From: Laetiporus sulphureus 93-53
Taxonomy: Eukaryota; Basidiomycota; Agaricomycetes; Polyporales; Laetiporaceae
Direction of reading: 5' to 3'
Length of the DNA stretch: 20,234 nt
NCBI RefSeq assembly: GCF_001632365.1
Contig: NW_024468607.1
Location: 40,787-61,020 of the forward strand
Positions 1 to 8,710 of this stretch are shown piece after piece. How positions within the stretch are numbered: position 1 is the first letter of the stretch; each line of letters begins with the position of its first letter. The position numbers and the translations under genes are program-made. Below the pieces are notes generated by a model that did no database searches, was not told where the DNA came from, and was given only the letters and a program-made list of their open reading frames with translations.

Positions 1-911
1 ATTGATCAATGCATTGACTTGGTTTTTGTTGAGTGCAGCATTTAGAGCAATCTCAGCAAACTCAAAGTCTGTGCGCATTCGAAATGGTCGCCAAGATTTC
101 TCAGATTGCGGTGGAGGAGCCTGACTAGCTTCGTCTCATCCACATTCCTCAAATGACTGAATCCGCATCAGAGTTCTTGCACGAGGATGAAACACTGTCT
201 TGATATTGTCAATACATGGCTCGAATATATCTTTATTTGACAGATCATATCAGCACACAATTGAGCTGCCAACTCCTGTAGTCCACAACTACTCACCTTC
301 ATCAGATATGTCAGGACCTGCATTCAAGTCATTGGTTGATGCACCGACAGGGCATTCAGCTGGCTCATGCAAGGGCATCTCACCACACGGTGGAGGTCCT
401 TATGGCGATGGCATAAGACAATAATTTGAAGAATATAAGGCTAGCATCATTTACCGTCATAGTGGCCAGCTGCACCTTGAAGACTTGGTGCTTCTGAGAC
501 AACTGTCCGAGCAGCTGTAGACATAAGTCAGTTAAATTTACGGCCACATCGCCACCTTCTATGCAGTCAAGGACATTTGCATACCTAAACTCGCAATCCC
601 CGCAAGACGACTCATAAATTCTCGTGCTGCACCTTGCAAGCCATCTGTCTCCACAACTGGAGTTTAATGATAATACCAGAATAAGCCGTGATTTAGAACC
701 TGTATTCCAAGCACTTACTTCGTTCCGGGACCAGCTCTCACAACAGCTTCGCATCACGATCACAATCTCTGGCCTGTCTTAAACATTTTTGCTCATGGCT
801 TGTGATCCCCTTTGCATTGAAAGTCTTGTGACACCTCTCGCATTGACATGTTTGTACAGAGGCACGGTGGCCTTCAGCCTGCAATCAGGTTGTGACCTGC
901 TGTGAGGACAT
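1..911 (-). pseudogene. Plavaka-like (CACTA-type) transposase, 5' part, decayed, runs off left edge
   Basis: I reconstruct five exons on the minus strand: 911-719, 656-585, 514-455, 398-297 and 230-1. They are separated by introns of 62, 70, 56 and 66 nt, all GT-AG and all frame-consistent. Exon 1 carries a zinc finger C-x2-C-x11-H-x3-C at codons 24-43 (plus coordinates 783-842). Later exons read AAGHYDGPPPCGEMP, then DNIKTVFHPRAR, then WRPFRMRTDFEFAEIALNA. As I recall the family, this is the N-terminal signature of basidiomycete Plavaka transposases; the DDE catalytic part would lie beyond position 1. Two in-frame TGA codons break it, at 740-738 (LL*ELV) and 138-136 (CG*DEA). Both sit where a CGA Arg codon is plausible. 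A third TGA at 887-885 may lie in a further intron whose acceptor is TTGCAG at 884-879, so the true start is uncertain. The mosaic of consistent splice sites and family motifs makes the identity fairly secure; mobility of this copy is unlikely. Confidence 0.8.
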
Positions 912-1045
912 TGCAGAGTTGTACAAGATGTAAGCTCCAGAAAAGGTAAGAGAGCTCAAGATACAAAAGCGAGCAAGACTTGTGAAGCACTTGTAAGACG
1001 TCGGGTGGCAAGACGCGGCAATGACACAAGAGGGCGCGCCTTGAA

Positions 1046-1186
1046 GGAATTGCAACGTGATCGCGTCATGTTACGATTCAAGGTCCGATATGGTAAGTAA
1101 ATGACTCTAATTGGAATATCATTTTAACAAAATAGTTTATCTTGTAATGCAATTGCAACCGGAATTGCAAACTCGCGGAATTGCAA
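1046..1186. repeat. Cluster of GGAATTGCAA motifs, possible subterminal repeats of the Plavaka-like element
   Basis: Three exact copies of GGAATTGCAA lie at 1046-1055, 1161-1170 and 1177-1186, with a one-base variant GCAATTGCAA at 1149-1158. All are in the same orientation, 135-275 bp upstream of the first exon of the decayed transposase. CACTA-type elements carry short subterminal motif arrays bound by their transposase. The position fits, but the element's end and terminal inverted repeat cannot be confirmed because its other end is outside the window. Confidence 0.5.
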
Positions 1187-1199
1187 TGTACGTAGGAAA

Positions 1200-2270
1200 T
1201 TTCTGACATAGACGATGCAGTTGGTGGTTGCGGTTCAAAATCCATGAAGGCTATGTGGGTGGGCGGTGCGGTTTTCGAGTTCGTGCATGCCGAATATACT
1301 ACATAGTCGTTCCCCGCTTGTCGTTATCACGGCCATCCGTCGGTTGTGCCCCAATTGATGTCGGTGATCGACCAATCTACGATACCTGAGGCCTGGACGT
1401 CGGACATCCTTGACACTCGAAAGGCGACTAGCGCCGCCTCGTCTGGAGGACAAAAAAGCAGCCTGCTCGGTTGTTTAGAAATTTATAAGCGTATTTCAAG
1501 TGGCAAGCAGACCGTTATCTCTCAACTTCCTCTCGTTCGCGTGCGGCGTTGGAAATGTAATTGCAGTCCGTGATGACACCCATTCAAGCTTCATTGTGGT
1601 CTTCATCTCGGTGAAGACGCCCTGCATGAATTCGTGCCTCCTTCAGGTAGCTCTAGTAAAGCTCCAAAAGAAACGAAGATGAAGCTCGATATCGAGAGTG
1701 ATCGACATCGGGTACTGAACGATCGAACGCGACGTCAACAACTTCCTTTTGAGAGAGGAGAATGAACGTTTGATGGCTGTGCATTCTGACCAATGGCAAT
1801 ATGCGTCGGAATGGACTGCGTTTGTCCTCCACCGGTCGATGTGGCCTCCTATCTGTTTGCTGCAGTCTCAGCTGTCATGGGTCTGCATGTGTGCCCTATT
1901 GTCAGCTCAATGGACGTGTCAGTACGGTGATGAGTACGAACCTCGGGTGTAATACGGTCTTTGCGAAGCATGCCTATGCTGATACGCGCTTTCATACATC
2001 TAGGAGGCTGACAGCGGGCTGACAAATGACTGAACAGAAGTCATTATAGAGGAAGGGCAGGTCATGACGGTCGTCCACGTCAGCCACCGCCTGGACCCTG
2101 GGCCTCTCCCTCGTTCGCTGTCGTAATTGTCCCGGCGAGTGTGTTTCGCGTTTCTTCACTCTCTGGTTTCCCATGCCATTGCAATTGAACTGGACGAACT
2201 GCTTCCTCGTCCCCGCCTTCAAGAGCATGAAGGGTGAGCGAGCTGAGCTGGCTTCGCGTCACATAATGCG
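1200..2270. other. Unassigned stretch with broken coding-like frames on the plus strand
   Basis: There is no recognisable gene. Three plus-strand stretches read like protein but in shifting frames. The first is 1242-1570, with one stop near 1303. The second is about 1583-1765, containing LHLGEDALHEFVPPSG and then an Arg-rich segment. The third is 1713-1950, containing REENERLMAVHSDQWQYASE. The second and third run into each other by a frame change near 1750, as expected for a decayed gene. I recognise no family. Confidence 0.3.
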
Positions 2271-2280
2271 AAGTCTGTAC

Positions 2281-2380
2281 GAGGCTGTCTGGAAGGCTGG
2301 CGCTCGCGTGTAAATGCTCGTCAGCTAGCAAGTGCGTACGCGGTGAATCCGCTACTTGAACCTCCCTGAAGATAAGGCGG
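2281..2380. repeat. Dispersed repeat A, copy 1
   Basis: This stretch aligns in direct orientation with 8622-8710. Shared blocks include GAGGCTGTCYGG, TGGCGCTCGC, GCTCGTCAGCT and GCGTACGCGGTGAA, and then GAAGATAA downstream. It is a diverged copy of an unknown element; no ends or coding sequence can be defined. Confidence 0.6.
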
Positions 2381-2399
2381 TGTTCTGAGCACTGCTGCC

Positions 2400-2900
2400 C
2401 GAGAACCACCTCAAAGGCAGAATCTCACCAGCGATCTAACATTCTACGAGACCATGCTGCAATATTCACAGTGGACTTACCAAAACAGACGCTTGGCACG
2501 GTCTGGGAGTTGAATAGCTCAAAGCCGAACGATTCTGAGCAGGAATGCAAGAACGGCCGGTGCTACACGAGAGCAACTAACCCATCCACTGATACGGATG
2601 TGAATCCTTTTGCCGCCATGCTGATGGGAAGCAAGTCAAAGTTGACTCACCGCTGGAGCTGTTCTGGCTTTGAAGAACAAAGCGCGATCATAATCAGGCT
2701 GCGTTCTGCGCGTGTGGTTGCCTGAAGATGCGCGCTTCACGGTTACCAAAACGGCAGCCGTATGTGTTGGAAACTGGTGTAAATGGAGCCGTCATCATGG
2801 CCGATATATCCTTCGTGATCCGGACGTTTAGACGAAACACAATGGGCTCAAAGAACACCCAAAGCTGGCGAGCAAATGAAAAATCTAAGCATCTCATATT
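2400..2900 (-). other. Possible exons of an unrecognised minus-strand gene
   Basis: The minus strand shows two canonical donors, GTGAGT near 2653 and GTAAGT near 2484, each preceded by an open frame. One exon-like block (about 2485-2566) contains RPFLHSCSESFGFELFN. The one upstream (about 2654-2727) contains ERSLIMIALCSSKPEQ. Further upstream, 2694-2897 is open with RQLWVFFEPIVFRLNVRI. I could not join these into one consistent model and recognise no family. It may be a decayed gene. Confidence 0.2.
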
Positions 2901-2949
2901 CCAACATCACGCGAATCGAGACGATCGCATACATGTGAGCATGCAGGCC

Positions 2950-3582
2950 AGCGTCCGATGTTTGTTATTAGCTGTGGCGTCTGTCGACAGACGGATATGC
3001 GATTCTTTATCAGGCGCAAACAGGCTAGCCTCACCTGCCCTGCACGGCTCGGACACAGGGGTCCACACGGGTACACCGCAGGCGCAGGAACGGGCATGGA
3101 ACGCGCGCCACCTTGAGATGAAAGCGACACGAGCGCGGATTCGTGCCTTCCCTGTTTGCTAGTCCTATGAACCTATTGAGAAGGCGCGCATGTAGCCAGC
3201 TTGTTCATGGTGTGCACAGGATGGGGGACGCACGTTGTAATGATGCGGACACAATATCCTATGCCGCGATCGCGCGGAGCCTAGATGTATCGCGTTCACG
3301 GGGATCCGCATAGCATGCGGAAGGGGAGGCTGCGACGACGACTTGTGCAAAATCAAAAGAAACGCACTTAGGCTACTCGGCTCTGCTTCGCCCTCCACAC
3401 CCATTTTTTGAGAACTATCGAGCTTGAGCCTAGAGGGTGCTCAAGTGCTCAGATTCGTCCCGAAGGCGCCGATCAGACAGCGTGATGAGCCATCCGAGTC
3501 AGTATGAGGCAATGAGACAGCCGTAGAGATCTCATTGGCAGCAGACTGTCGACTGACATGACGCGAGCTGTGACGCGTCTGA
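2950..3582. repeat. ~650-bp dispersed repeat B, copy 1
   Basis: It is homologous in direct orientation to 6992-7671. Both begin at AGCGTCCGATGTTTGT and then share GGCGTCTRTCGACRGA and GGGCTAGCCTCA-like blocks. They share AGGCTACTCGGC in the middle. Near the end both have CCCGAAGGCGCC, then GAGGCAATGAGACAGCC, then a GCAGAC/ACATGACGCGAG-like block. The middle is poorly conserved. It is probably a relic of an unknown, non-coding transposable element. A GAAAGCGACACGAGCGCG segment near 3119 recurs at about 13120 and 13650. Confidence 0.7.
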
Positions 3583-3611
3583 TATCAAAATAGCACAGAA
3601 TGATTCTCTGC

Positions 3612-4066
3612 GATCTCGGCTGGGGGATGCAAAGCCTGGAGGCTCTTCAGAATTGTGACGCCGTCATCGGAGATGATAAGCTTGCCTTTGGAAGTTTGGA
3701 TCTTGCAGACAGAATCGTTCCACTTTTTCATGGCTAATCAATTAGATGTACCATACCATTTTGTCCGTTCTTTTTGCCCCACTTGAAGTGAACTGGAGAT
3801 GGCGTCACTGATTGCTTAAAAGCAGCACGCTACAGTTCAGGAGGCATCTCGTAAGTGGCCAGAACGAGATGGTCACCTTTCGAAGTAGTCATATTGGACA
3901 ATCGAACGTCACTTCCGGAGTAGGTGCTATGAGAATGTGGTAACAGTTCAAGCTCAAGTTCAAGAGAGTGAATAGGCAGTAGTACCTTGTTCTGAAGTGC
4001 AGTGTTGCCAGAAAAAGGCCGCGACAATATCGGGAAGACTGGAGCAGAAGGAGGTACTGCTGATGC
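3612..4066 (-). pseudogene. Broken 5' fragment of a CCT4 (TCP-1 delta chaperonin) gene
   Basis: Three segments on the minus strand match the start of the eukaryotic CCT delta subunit, in order. At about 4066-3986 is a Pro/Ser-rich N-terminus ending ALQNK, followed by a GTACTA donor-like site. At about 3913-3877 is DVRLSNMTTSK (family: VRLSNMTAAK), followed by GTGACC. At 3701-3612 is the clearest segment, SKGKLIISDDGVTILKSLQ then ALHPPAEI, matching the family's SKGEVIITNDGATILKS region; it is preceded by a TCTGTCTGCAAG acceptor-like sequence. The LGPRGMDKM segment expected before it is missing or unrecognisable, Asn-Asp-Gly has become Asp-Asp-Gly, and the frame stops soon after (TGA near 3588). 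Only the first ~85 residues of a ~530-residue protein are represented. Intron-like gaps at matching places indicate a genomic copy rather than a retrocopy. It cannot make a working chaperonin subunit. Confidence 0.75.
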
Positions 4067-4099
4067 TATGCCTTCAAAGCCAGATGTATGTACAACGAC

Positions 4100-4680
4100 T
4101 ACCGGGATCGCCGTCGTTGCAAACAGGAATCAGTGCTCACGCGGCGCTCAGCCACAGCGATACGTGACAAGTGACACGCTTGACATCACGTCCACGGTGA
4201 ACTGTCACGTTCCTCCACGTTCAGATGTTCTTCCTCCGACTCGGAGTATTCTTGATTTATATTCTGCAAATCACGGTCCATACGAATGCAATCAATTCAA
4301 TAACTGCTGGTGCGTGCCACCTTGACGACCTTCGAAGAGCACCATGATCCCAGTTGTGCGTCCCTTATCTGCGCAAATGTCGATCGCAGCTTTGCAACTA
4401 GATGGCTGCGACGATATACCGACGTTCGGAGCTTGCATTGTATGAGATGGTAAGCCTGCTTCTCTTTCTACTCATGGTGGCCTACAGAATGAGGGCATAC
4501 AACCCGGCCAAGCTTCGCGCAAATTCGATGATGCTCCAACTAGCCCTGACATCGATGTTTTTCTTAGCACTCAGGTCCAATAATGCTGATCCTTGGTCCG
4601 AGTTGCTGTCAATGTCTGAAATAGAAGGGCATGCATGCGACATCCGACCACATTGACGTGATCGCATGATCATAACCCAA
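4100..4680. other. Unassigned stretch with a possible mini-gene
   Basis: There is no recognised gene. On the plus strand an ATG at 4402 opens MAATIYRRSELALYEM. It is followed by GTAAGC and a CTACAG acceptor 42 nt on, after which the frame continues (NEGIQPGQASRKFDDAPT) to a TAA near 4582. This would encode about 47 residues, and the intron would be unusually short. On the minus strand a 31-codon acidic ORF starts at about 4284 (NINQEYSESEEEHLNVEE). Neither is supported by anything else. Confidence 0.15.
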
Positions 4681-4689
4681 AAGGTGTGA

Positions 4690-4915
4690 TATATCCGCGG
4701 GTGGCATGATTGATTTCGAGAGATAGATGCGGTTTCCAGGTGTCCGCGACTGGAATTTTCGGGGATGAAAGCAGAATGATTCAAACGCGGATGTTTCGAG
4801 ACGACAACACATCCGCACACAGGTTTCTGTCGCACAAATTGCGCAGGGCCTGATCTTTGCGACCTGGCCATATATGATGATATCCGAGCAGTCATTCTCA
4901 GAACGGTGAATGTAA
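4690..4915. repeat. Diverged tandem duplication, unit 1
   Basis: It aligns in direct orientation with 4975-5205 at an offset of about 289 bp. Shared blocks in order include TTGAAATTC/CTGGAATTTTC, GGGATGRAAGCAGAA, GCGGATGTTWCGAGACGA, CACATCCGYACACA, GTTTCTGTCG and CCGAGCAGTCATTCTCAG. Identity is roughly 70%. No coding potential is recognisable. Confidence 0.75.
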
Positions 4916-4974
4916 ATTTTCAGGCACGCGGCCAAGGACACCACGGCGCTGGCTGTTGTCTCACCGGGTGTCCC

Positions 4975-5205
4975 CCTCGCCCGGCGTCACATAAAAATGG
5001 TCCGTACGGATGATGCCTGTGCCTCCAGGTGGCCAGGGCTTGAAATTCCCGGGATGGAAGCAGAACGACCCAGCGGATGTTACGAGACGATGGCACATCC
5101 GTACACACGTTTCTGTCGTATAAACTACACGGGGTCGGATGTTTACGGCCCGGCCATCTATGGTCAGACCCGAGCAGTCATTCTCAGGACGCGACGAGTG
5201 AGAGG
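4975..5205. repeat. Diverged tandem duplication, unit 2
   Basis: This is the second unit of the ~290-bp tandem pair. The best-preserved stretch is 5053-5195. The joint between units (4954-4980) carries TGTTGTCTCACCGGGTG, which recurs almost exactly at 8377-8403. Confidence 0.75.
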
Positions 5206-5700
5206 TGATTATCAAAGCCTATTCGCTTACGCTTAGTTTGGAAAACTGACCGTTAATTTGAAAGGGCGAAGCATCGTGCTCTCTTCCAGTTGGCCGGCGT
5301 CTGTGTTTGTCCATGTGCTGTGATTGTAATGTTACGATGAACGCTACAACAGATCGACGATATGGTGGTCTACGGGGAGCACAATCCTGACGACGGTCAA
5401 CAGGCCGTCTCGGACTGATATCCATGCCAAGCACTCGTGGTGGATTGTAAGGCGCGCCGGACACGGACAGCAGCACATCCGGCGGACATTCAAAAAGCCG
5501 AAGGTGCACACCTTTACAAACACATTGCGAGCAACGAGATTACGGCAGACTTGATCATGGTGTCCTTTAACTGCAACATGGATAGTATAAGAGTTACTGC
5601 CGTGCATGGAGTTCAGTCAGATCCCCGAACCTCTTACAGAGACTTCAGCATCCACAGTACGTTGTAATTCTGCTGTATCACATCCAGCTGATGATTCCCT
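5206..5700. other. Unassigned stretch
   Basis: Plus-strand open frames of 76 codons (5437-5667) and about 55 codons (starting near 5395) overlap minus-strand frames of similar length. None carries a domain, signal peptide or splice pattern I can defend. I see no gene here. Confidence 0.3.
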
Positions 5701-5728
5701 ATGCAGCCCACTATAAATTGATCTCAAG

Positions 5729-6160
5729 ATGATGCCATTCTGCCAGTGGAATGGATGCGGCATTCTCCTCCAGGACAACGCTGCGGGCGGTTGTACCCGC
5801 CACCTTAAGGACTTCCACTTGCAGCCTTGGAACGGTACCATGACAGCAAGGTGCCTCTGGCTCGTCCATCGCCCGGCCCCTCCTCCTGGCATCCCGCCTC
5901 CGCCGCACCACAACTTCTGCTATAGGCAGATCAAGTACGCCAATTTCGGGAAGCACATTGCTTCCGTGCACTTCCGGTCCACCGTGCGCTTCTGCCCGGA
6001 TTGCCATGCCTCGTTCTCCAGACGTGATGCGCTCAGGAGACACGAGGCGTCGGGTGTTTGTCCCGGGCCAAACCAGGCTGGCGGTAAGCACATCTTTATT
6101 TGTTGCCGATGCAATTTGTTCCTGAGCTCGTCATGGTGCAAAGGTGTTCCCCAACAGTGA
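5729..6160 (+). CDS. Small three-zinc-finger protein, copy 1
   Basis: The frame is open from ATGATG at 5729 to TGA at 6160 (143 residues unspliced). A GTAAGC donor at 6084 suggests the true protein stops following this frame after residue 118. One option is an intron at 6084-6157 (acceptor CCCAACAG) with a 20-codon exon ending at 6219. Three finger-like units are visible. Unit 1 is CQWNGC...H-x4-H (residues 5-30). Unit 2 is a split finger, CLW then a ~20-residue Pro-rich loop (HRPAPPPGIPPPPHH), then C-x11-H-x4-H. Unit 3 is C-x2-C-x12-H-x5-C (FCPDCHASFSRRDALRRH...). All ligands are conserved in the paralogue at 9631-9981, implying past selection. C2H2-type units suggest nucleic-acid or protein binding, but no function is known to me. 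A TATAAAT at 5712-5718 is only 10 nt upstream of the ATG, so an upstream exon is possible. Confidence 0.7.
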   Translation: MMPFCQWNGCGILLQDNAAGGCTRHLKDFHLQPWNGTMTARCLWLVHRPAPPPGIPPPPHHNFCYRQIKYANFGKHIASVHFRSTVRFCPDCHASFSRRDALRRHEASGVCPGPNQAGGKHIFICCRCNLFLSSSWCKGVPQQ

Positions 6161-6199
6161 ATGTTATGGTAACACAACTCCGTATCTCGCGTCCCCTTT

Positions 6200-6991
6200 G
6201 TGTTCTCTTCGCCGGCTAGTTGGGACCAGATTATTGCTGCTGGCCAGCACTCTGTGACCTTGTTCGAGCACGTTATTGCACAGTGCATGTTCACGTTCCA
6301 TGTGCAGTATTTTAATGTCGACGTTGATCGTGAGTTATCTCCAGGTGACGGACAGTCTGAGGAACTCGAAGGTCATCGGGCGACAGTTGGCCGCATCCAA
6401 TGCTCTATAATGCTCGATTTCCCCGATAACACAGAGTCCATGGCTAGCAACATTTCCACTTTCGCACTTGAAAGAAGTTCATCGAAGCATATTAGCCATT
6501 GCCAAGACGCCGATTCGTCAACTGAGAATGATCAGTAGCAGTATCTACGAACTTCTGGCAAGTATCGCACCGCGGACAGTCTCCACATTACTTTGTCAAC
6601 TCTCTGTCAATTCGAGACGCAATACCTTCGAATTGTGAAGATGTAATTGGCCTGACTATACTATATATACTGTCGTTTATCCATCCCATTGGTCACAGGT
6701 CTCATCTGACAACCTCCTGTGACATGGGACCCGGCCCTGTGGCGCGCCAACTCCAGTATGCAGTGAACATCTCCATCCACACACTCGCTTTGGCATGCGC
6801 TCCCCCGCTAGAAGCAGCCGGACCGAACACCGTGCCCAGATCATGTCCGATCAAAGCAATATCGTCGGTGACGCTGGCTTACAAGGAGAGTGCCGAATAG
6901 AACCAATACTTGATGGTTGCTCGGAAGGACGCGTGTGGACCTCGTCGGTTAAACCGAGGGCTGGTAACCGCTGTTAACGAGAGTGCCGGCT
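6200..6991. other. Unassigned stretch downstream of zinc-finger copy 1
   Basis: The plus frame 6200-6538 is open for 112 codons and could contain further exons of the zinc-finger gene. A GTGAGT donor near 6330 and a GCGACAG acceptor near 6386 would define a 57-nt intron. The encoded sequence (for example SIMLDFPDNTESMASNIS) is not recognised. The rest, 6540-6990, shows no gene. Confidence 0.2.
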
Positions 6992-7671
6992 AGCGTCCGA
7001 TGTTTGTGTTAGACATGGCGTCTATCGACGGACAGATCCGCGGTATTCGTATTGGGCGTAAACGGGCTAGCCTCAAGTACATGTCCTGCAGGCCTCGGCA
7101 ACGAGGATCTACAGGCGCATATCGCTTCCGCAGGCGCGCACGCGGGCGCGCTACATCAGACGAAAGCGACACTGAGCGCACTTTCGCCCTTCTCTGTCGA
7201 CTGAAAAGGCAACGTATATAGAGAGTGGGTAACGTACTTTCTGATGATGGGGACAACGTAGCTGCAGCGACGGCGACGGCGACGGCGACGCAAGGACGAT
7301 GGTGAGGCTACTCGGCCATGCGTCAGCATCATCACGAAACTGGCCAGAAGCGACCACAGAAACTCACCCGAACATCGCATCCGGTGATACATATCGGCTA
7401 TGGCCCGGAGTCGACATTAGGAATGACCCAATCTATCCCCCACATCTCTTCCGGTGACGACTGTGGAAGAGAGTTGGGTGGAACCTGGACGTCAGACCCT
7501 CAGCCTCCACATCTTTCCCGGGTGAAGTTCAACCCCAACACGCAGTGACCGAGCCCGAAGGCGCCCATCCGACAGCGCCGTGAGCCAATGTGAGGCAATG
7601 AGACAGCCCTGGAAGCATCATGCTGACAGCAGACCGACGACTAACATCGTGGCGAGCCTAACATCACTGAC
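6992..7671. repeat. ~650-bp dispersed repeat B, copy 2
   Basis: It is the direct-orientation partner of 2950-3582, about 4.04 kb apart. The left boundary is TAGCGTCCGATGTTTGT and the right part has CCCGAAGGCGCCCATC and GAGGCAATGAGACAGCC. This copy differs from copy 1 by insertions in the middle, including the GCGACG microsatellite. Confidence 0.7.
7267..7290. repeat. (GCGACG)4 microsatellite
   Basis: Four perfect hexamer units lie inside repeat B copy 2. They are absent from the corresponding place in copy 1, so the expansion is later than the duplication. Confidence 0.85.
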
Positions 7672-8266
7672 GACGGCCGTCACCTCTCCCTATCTTCAGC
7701 TGACGGCACGCACCCAGGACGCCGCCCAGCAAAGCCATGATCCGCGAGAAGTCTCGGAGGAACCGCGTCTCGTGGGAACAGTTAATTAACGGGTTGGGAG
7801 ACGTGCAGATGGATCTGCTAGAAGTCGAGGGTCTGGAAATTTTCTAAGTTTGACAAATGTGTGTTACGATTGGCCGCGCGCGAGCAGTTCTTCTTATGTG
7901 ATATTGTACGCCAGCGCAATTCTCATCCATCCAAGTGCTGTGAAAGGAGTCCCGCTCACTCGGCCCCCGCCCCTGCCGCATGCGCCACCTCTCTTTCCAC
8001 CGCCGCAAATGCGGCCACGACCACAAGCGGTATCTCTTCAGGGACCGCTCCTCCCCTCCTGACATAGCAACAAGGCGGGTGGGGGTCGGGGGGTCTCAGC
8101 CAGAGCCAGGGCCTGAGGATGACGAGTGTGATGGGATGCGGCAAATCTACTGCGTGCCGGCGATAACTAAGAGCGACGGATGCGAGACACGACGAGGTGT
8201 TTGATGGGCCTTACTGCACAAAAGGCTGTGTTCTTGTGCTGGTGAGCCCACAATCTGAGAGAATAT
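7672..8266. other. Unassigned stretch with C-rich segment
   Basis: A pyrimidine- and C-rich run at about 7946-8060 opens overlapping Pro- or Ala/Thr-rich frames on both strands. That pattern reflects composition rather than a gene. Nothing else is recognisable. Confidence 0.3.
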
Positions 8267-8384
8267 GCGATACTTTGCGATATTTACTGATATAACCGAC
8301 AATTACCGGTGAATAGCGATATTATCCATGAATTGTGGTGATCACCGGTGATTTCAATATGTATCAACTTGCATAATGTTGCGT
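8267..8384. repeat. AT-rich tandem pair, unit 1
   Basis: It aligns with 8471-8600 at an offset of about 203 bp. Shared blocks are GCGATACTT, GTGAATAG, ATGAATTG, GGTGATCACC/GGTGGTCACC, GATTTC and AACTTGC. It contains a perfect 10-bp palindrome TCACCGGTGA at 8342-8351 and several CGATA/TATCG-type words. It could be a transposon end or a non-coding satellite-like unit. Confidence 0.65.
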
Positions 8385-8470
8385 CTCACCGGGTATCACC
8401 CTCATTATTGTGTACAGGTTGTTCCTTGCTCACTGGTAATTCCCAGCGTCGGACCAATGTGTTGCCTTCT

Positions 8471-8600
8471 GCGATACTTGGTGATATCTGCTCATATCAC
8501 TGACAAGCATCAGTGAATAGTAATATAATTCAAAAATTCTTCATGAATTGCGGTGGTCACCGATGATTTCCATATATAACAACTTGCGCAAAGTTTTGTC
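8471..8600. repeat. AT-rich tandem pair, unit 2
   Basis: This is the second unit, with a short extra AT segment (about 11 nt near 8531) and a decayed palindrome (GGTCACCGATGA). Repeat A copy 2 follows directly. Confidence 0.65.
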
Positions 8601-8621
8601 CAGTAAGGACCGTCAAAGTAG

Positions 8622-8710
8622 GAGGCTGTCCGGCCGCGACTGGCGCTCGCATGGACGGGACGCTCGTCAGCTGACGAAGGCGTACGCGGTGAAATCCGAA
8701 GATAAAGCGA
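8622..8710. repeat. Dispersed repeat A, copy 2
   Basis: It is the direct-orientation partner of 2281-2380. Its left edge abuts the AT-rich tandem pair, which is not clearly present beside copy 1. The two repeats therefore either form one composite element here or were juxtaposed. Confidence 0.6.

Noticed and set aside
2690..2725. Frame ending in R-V-V-A, resembling a CaaX pheromone tail
   Set aside because: The required cysteine is absent in that frame, and there is no short precursor ORF or receptor gene nearby.
6650..6672. TATA-like CTATACTATATATACTG as a promoter
   Set aside because: No gene start follows at a suitable distance on either strand.
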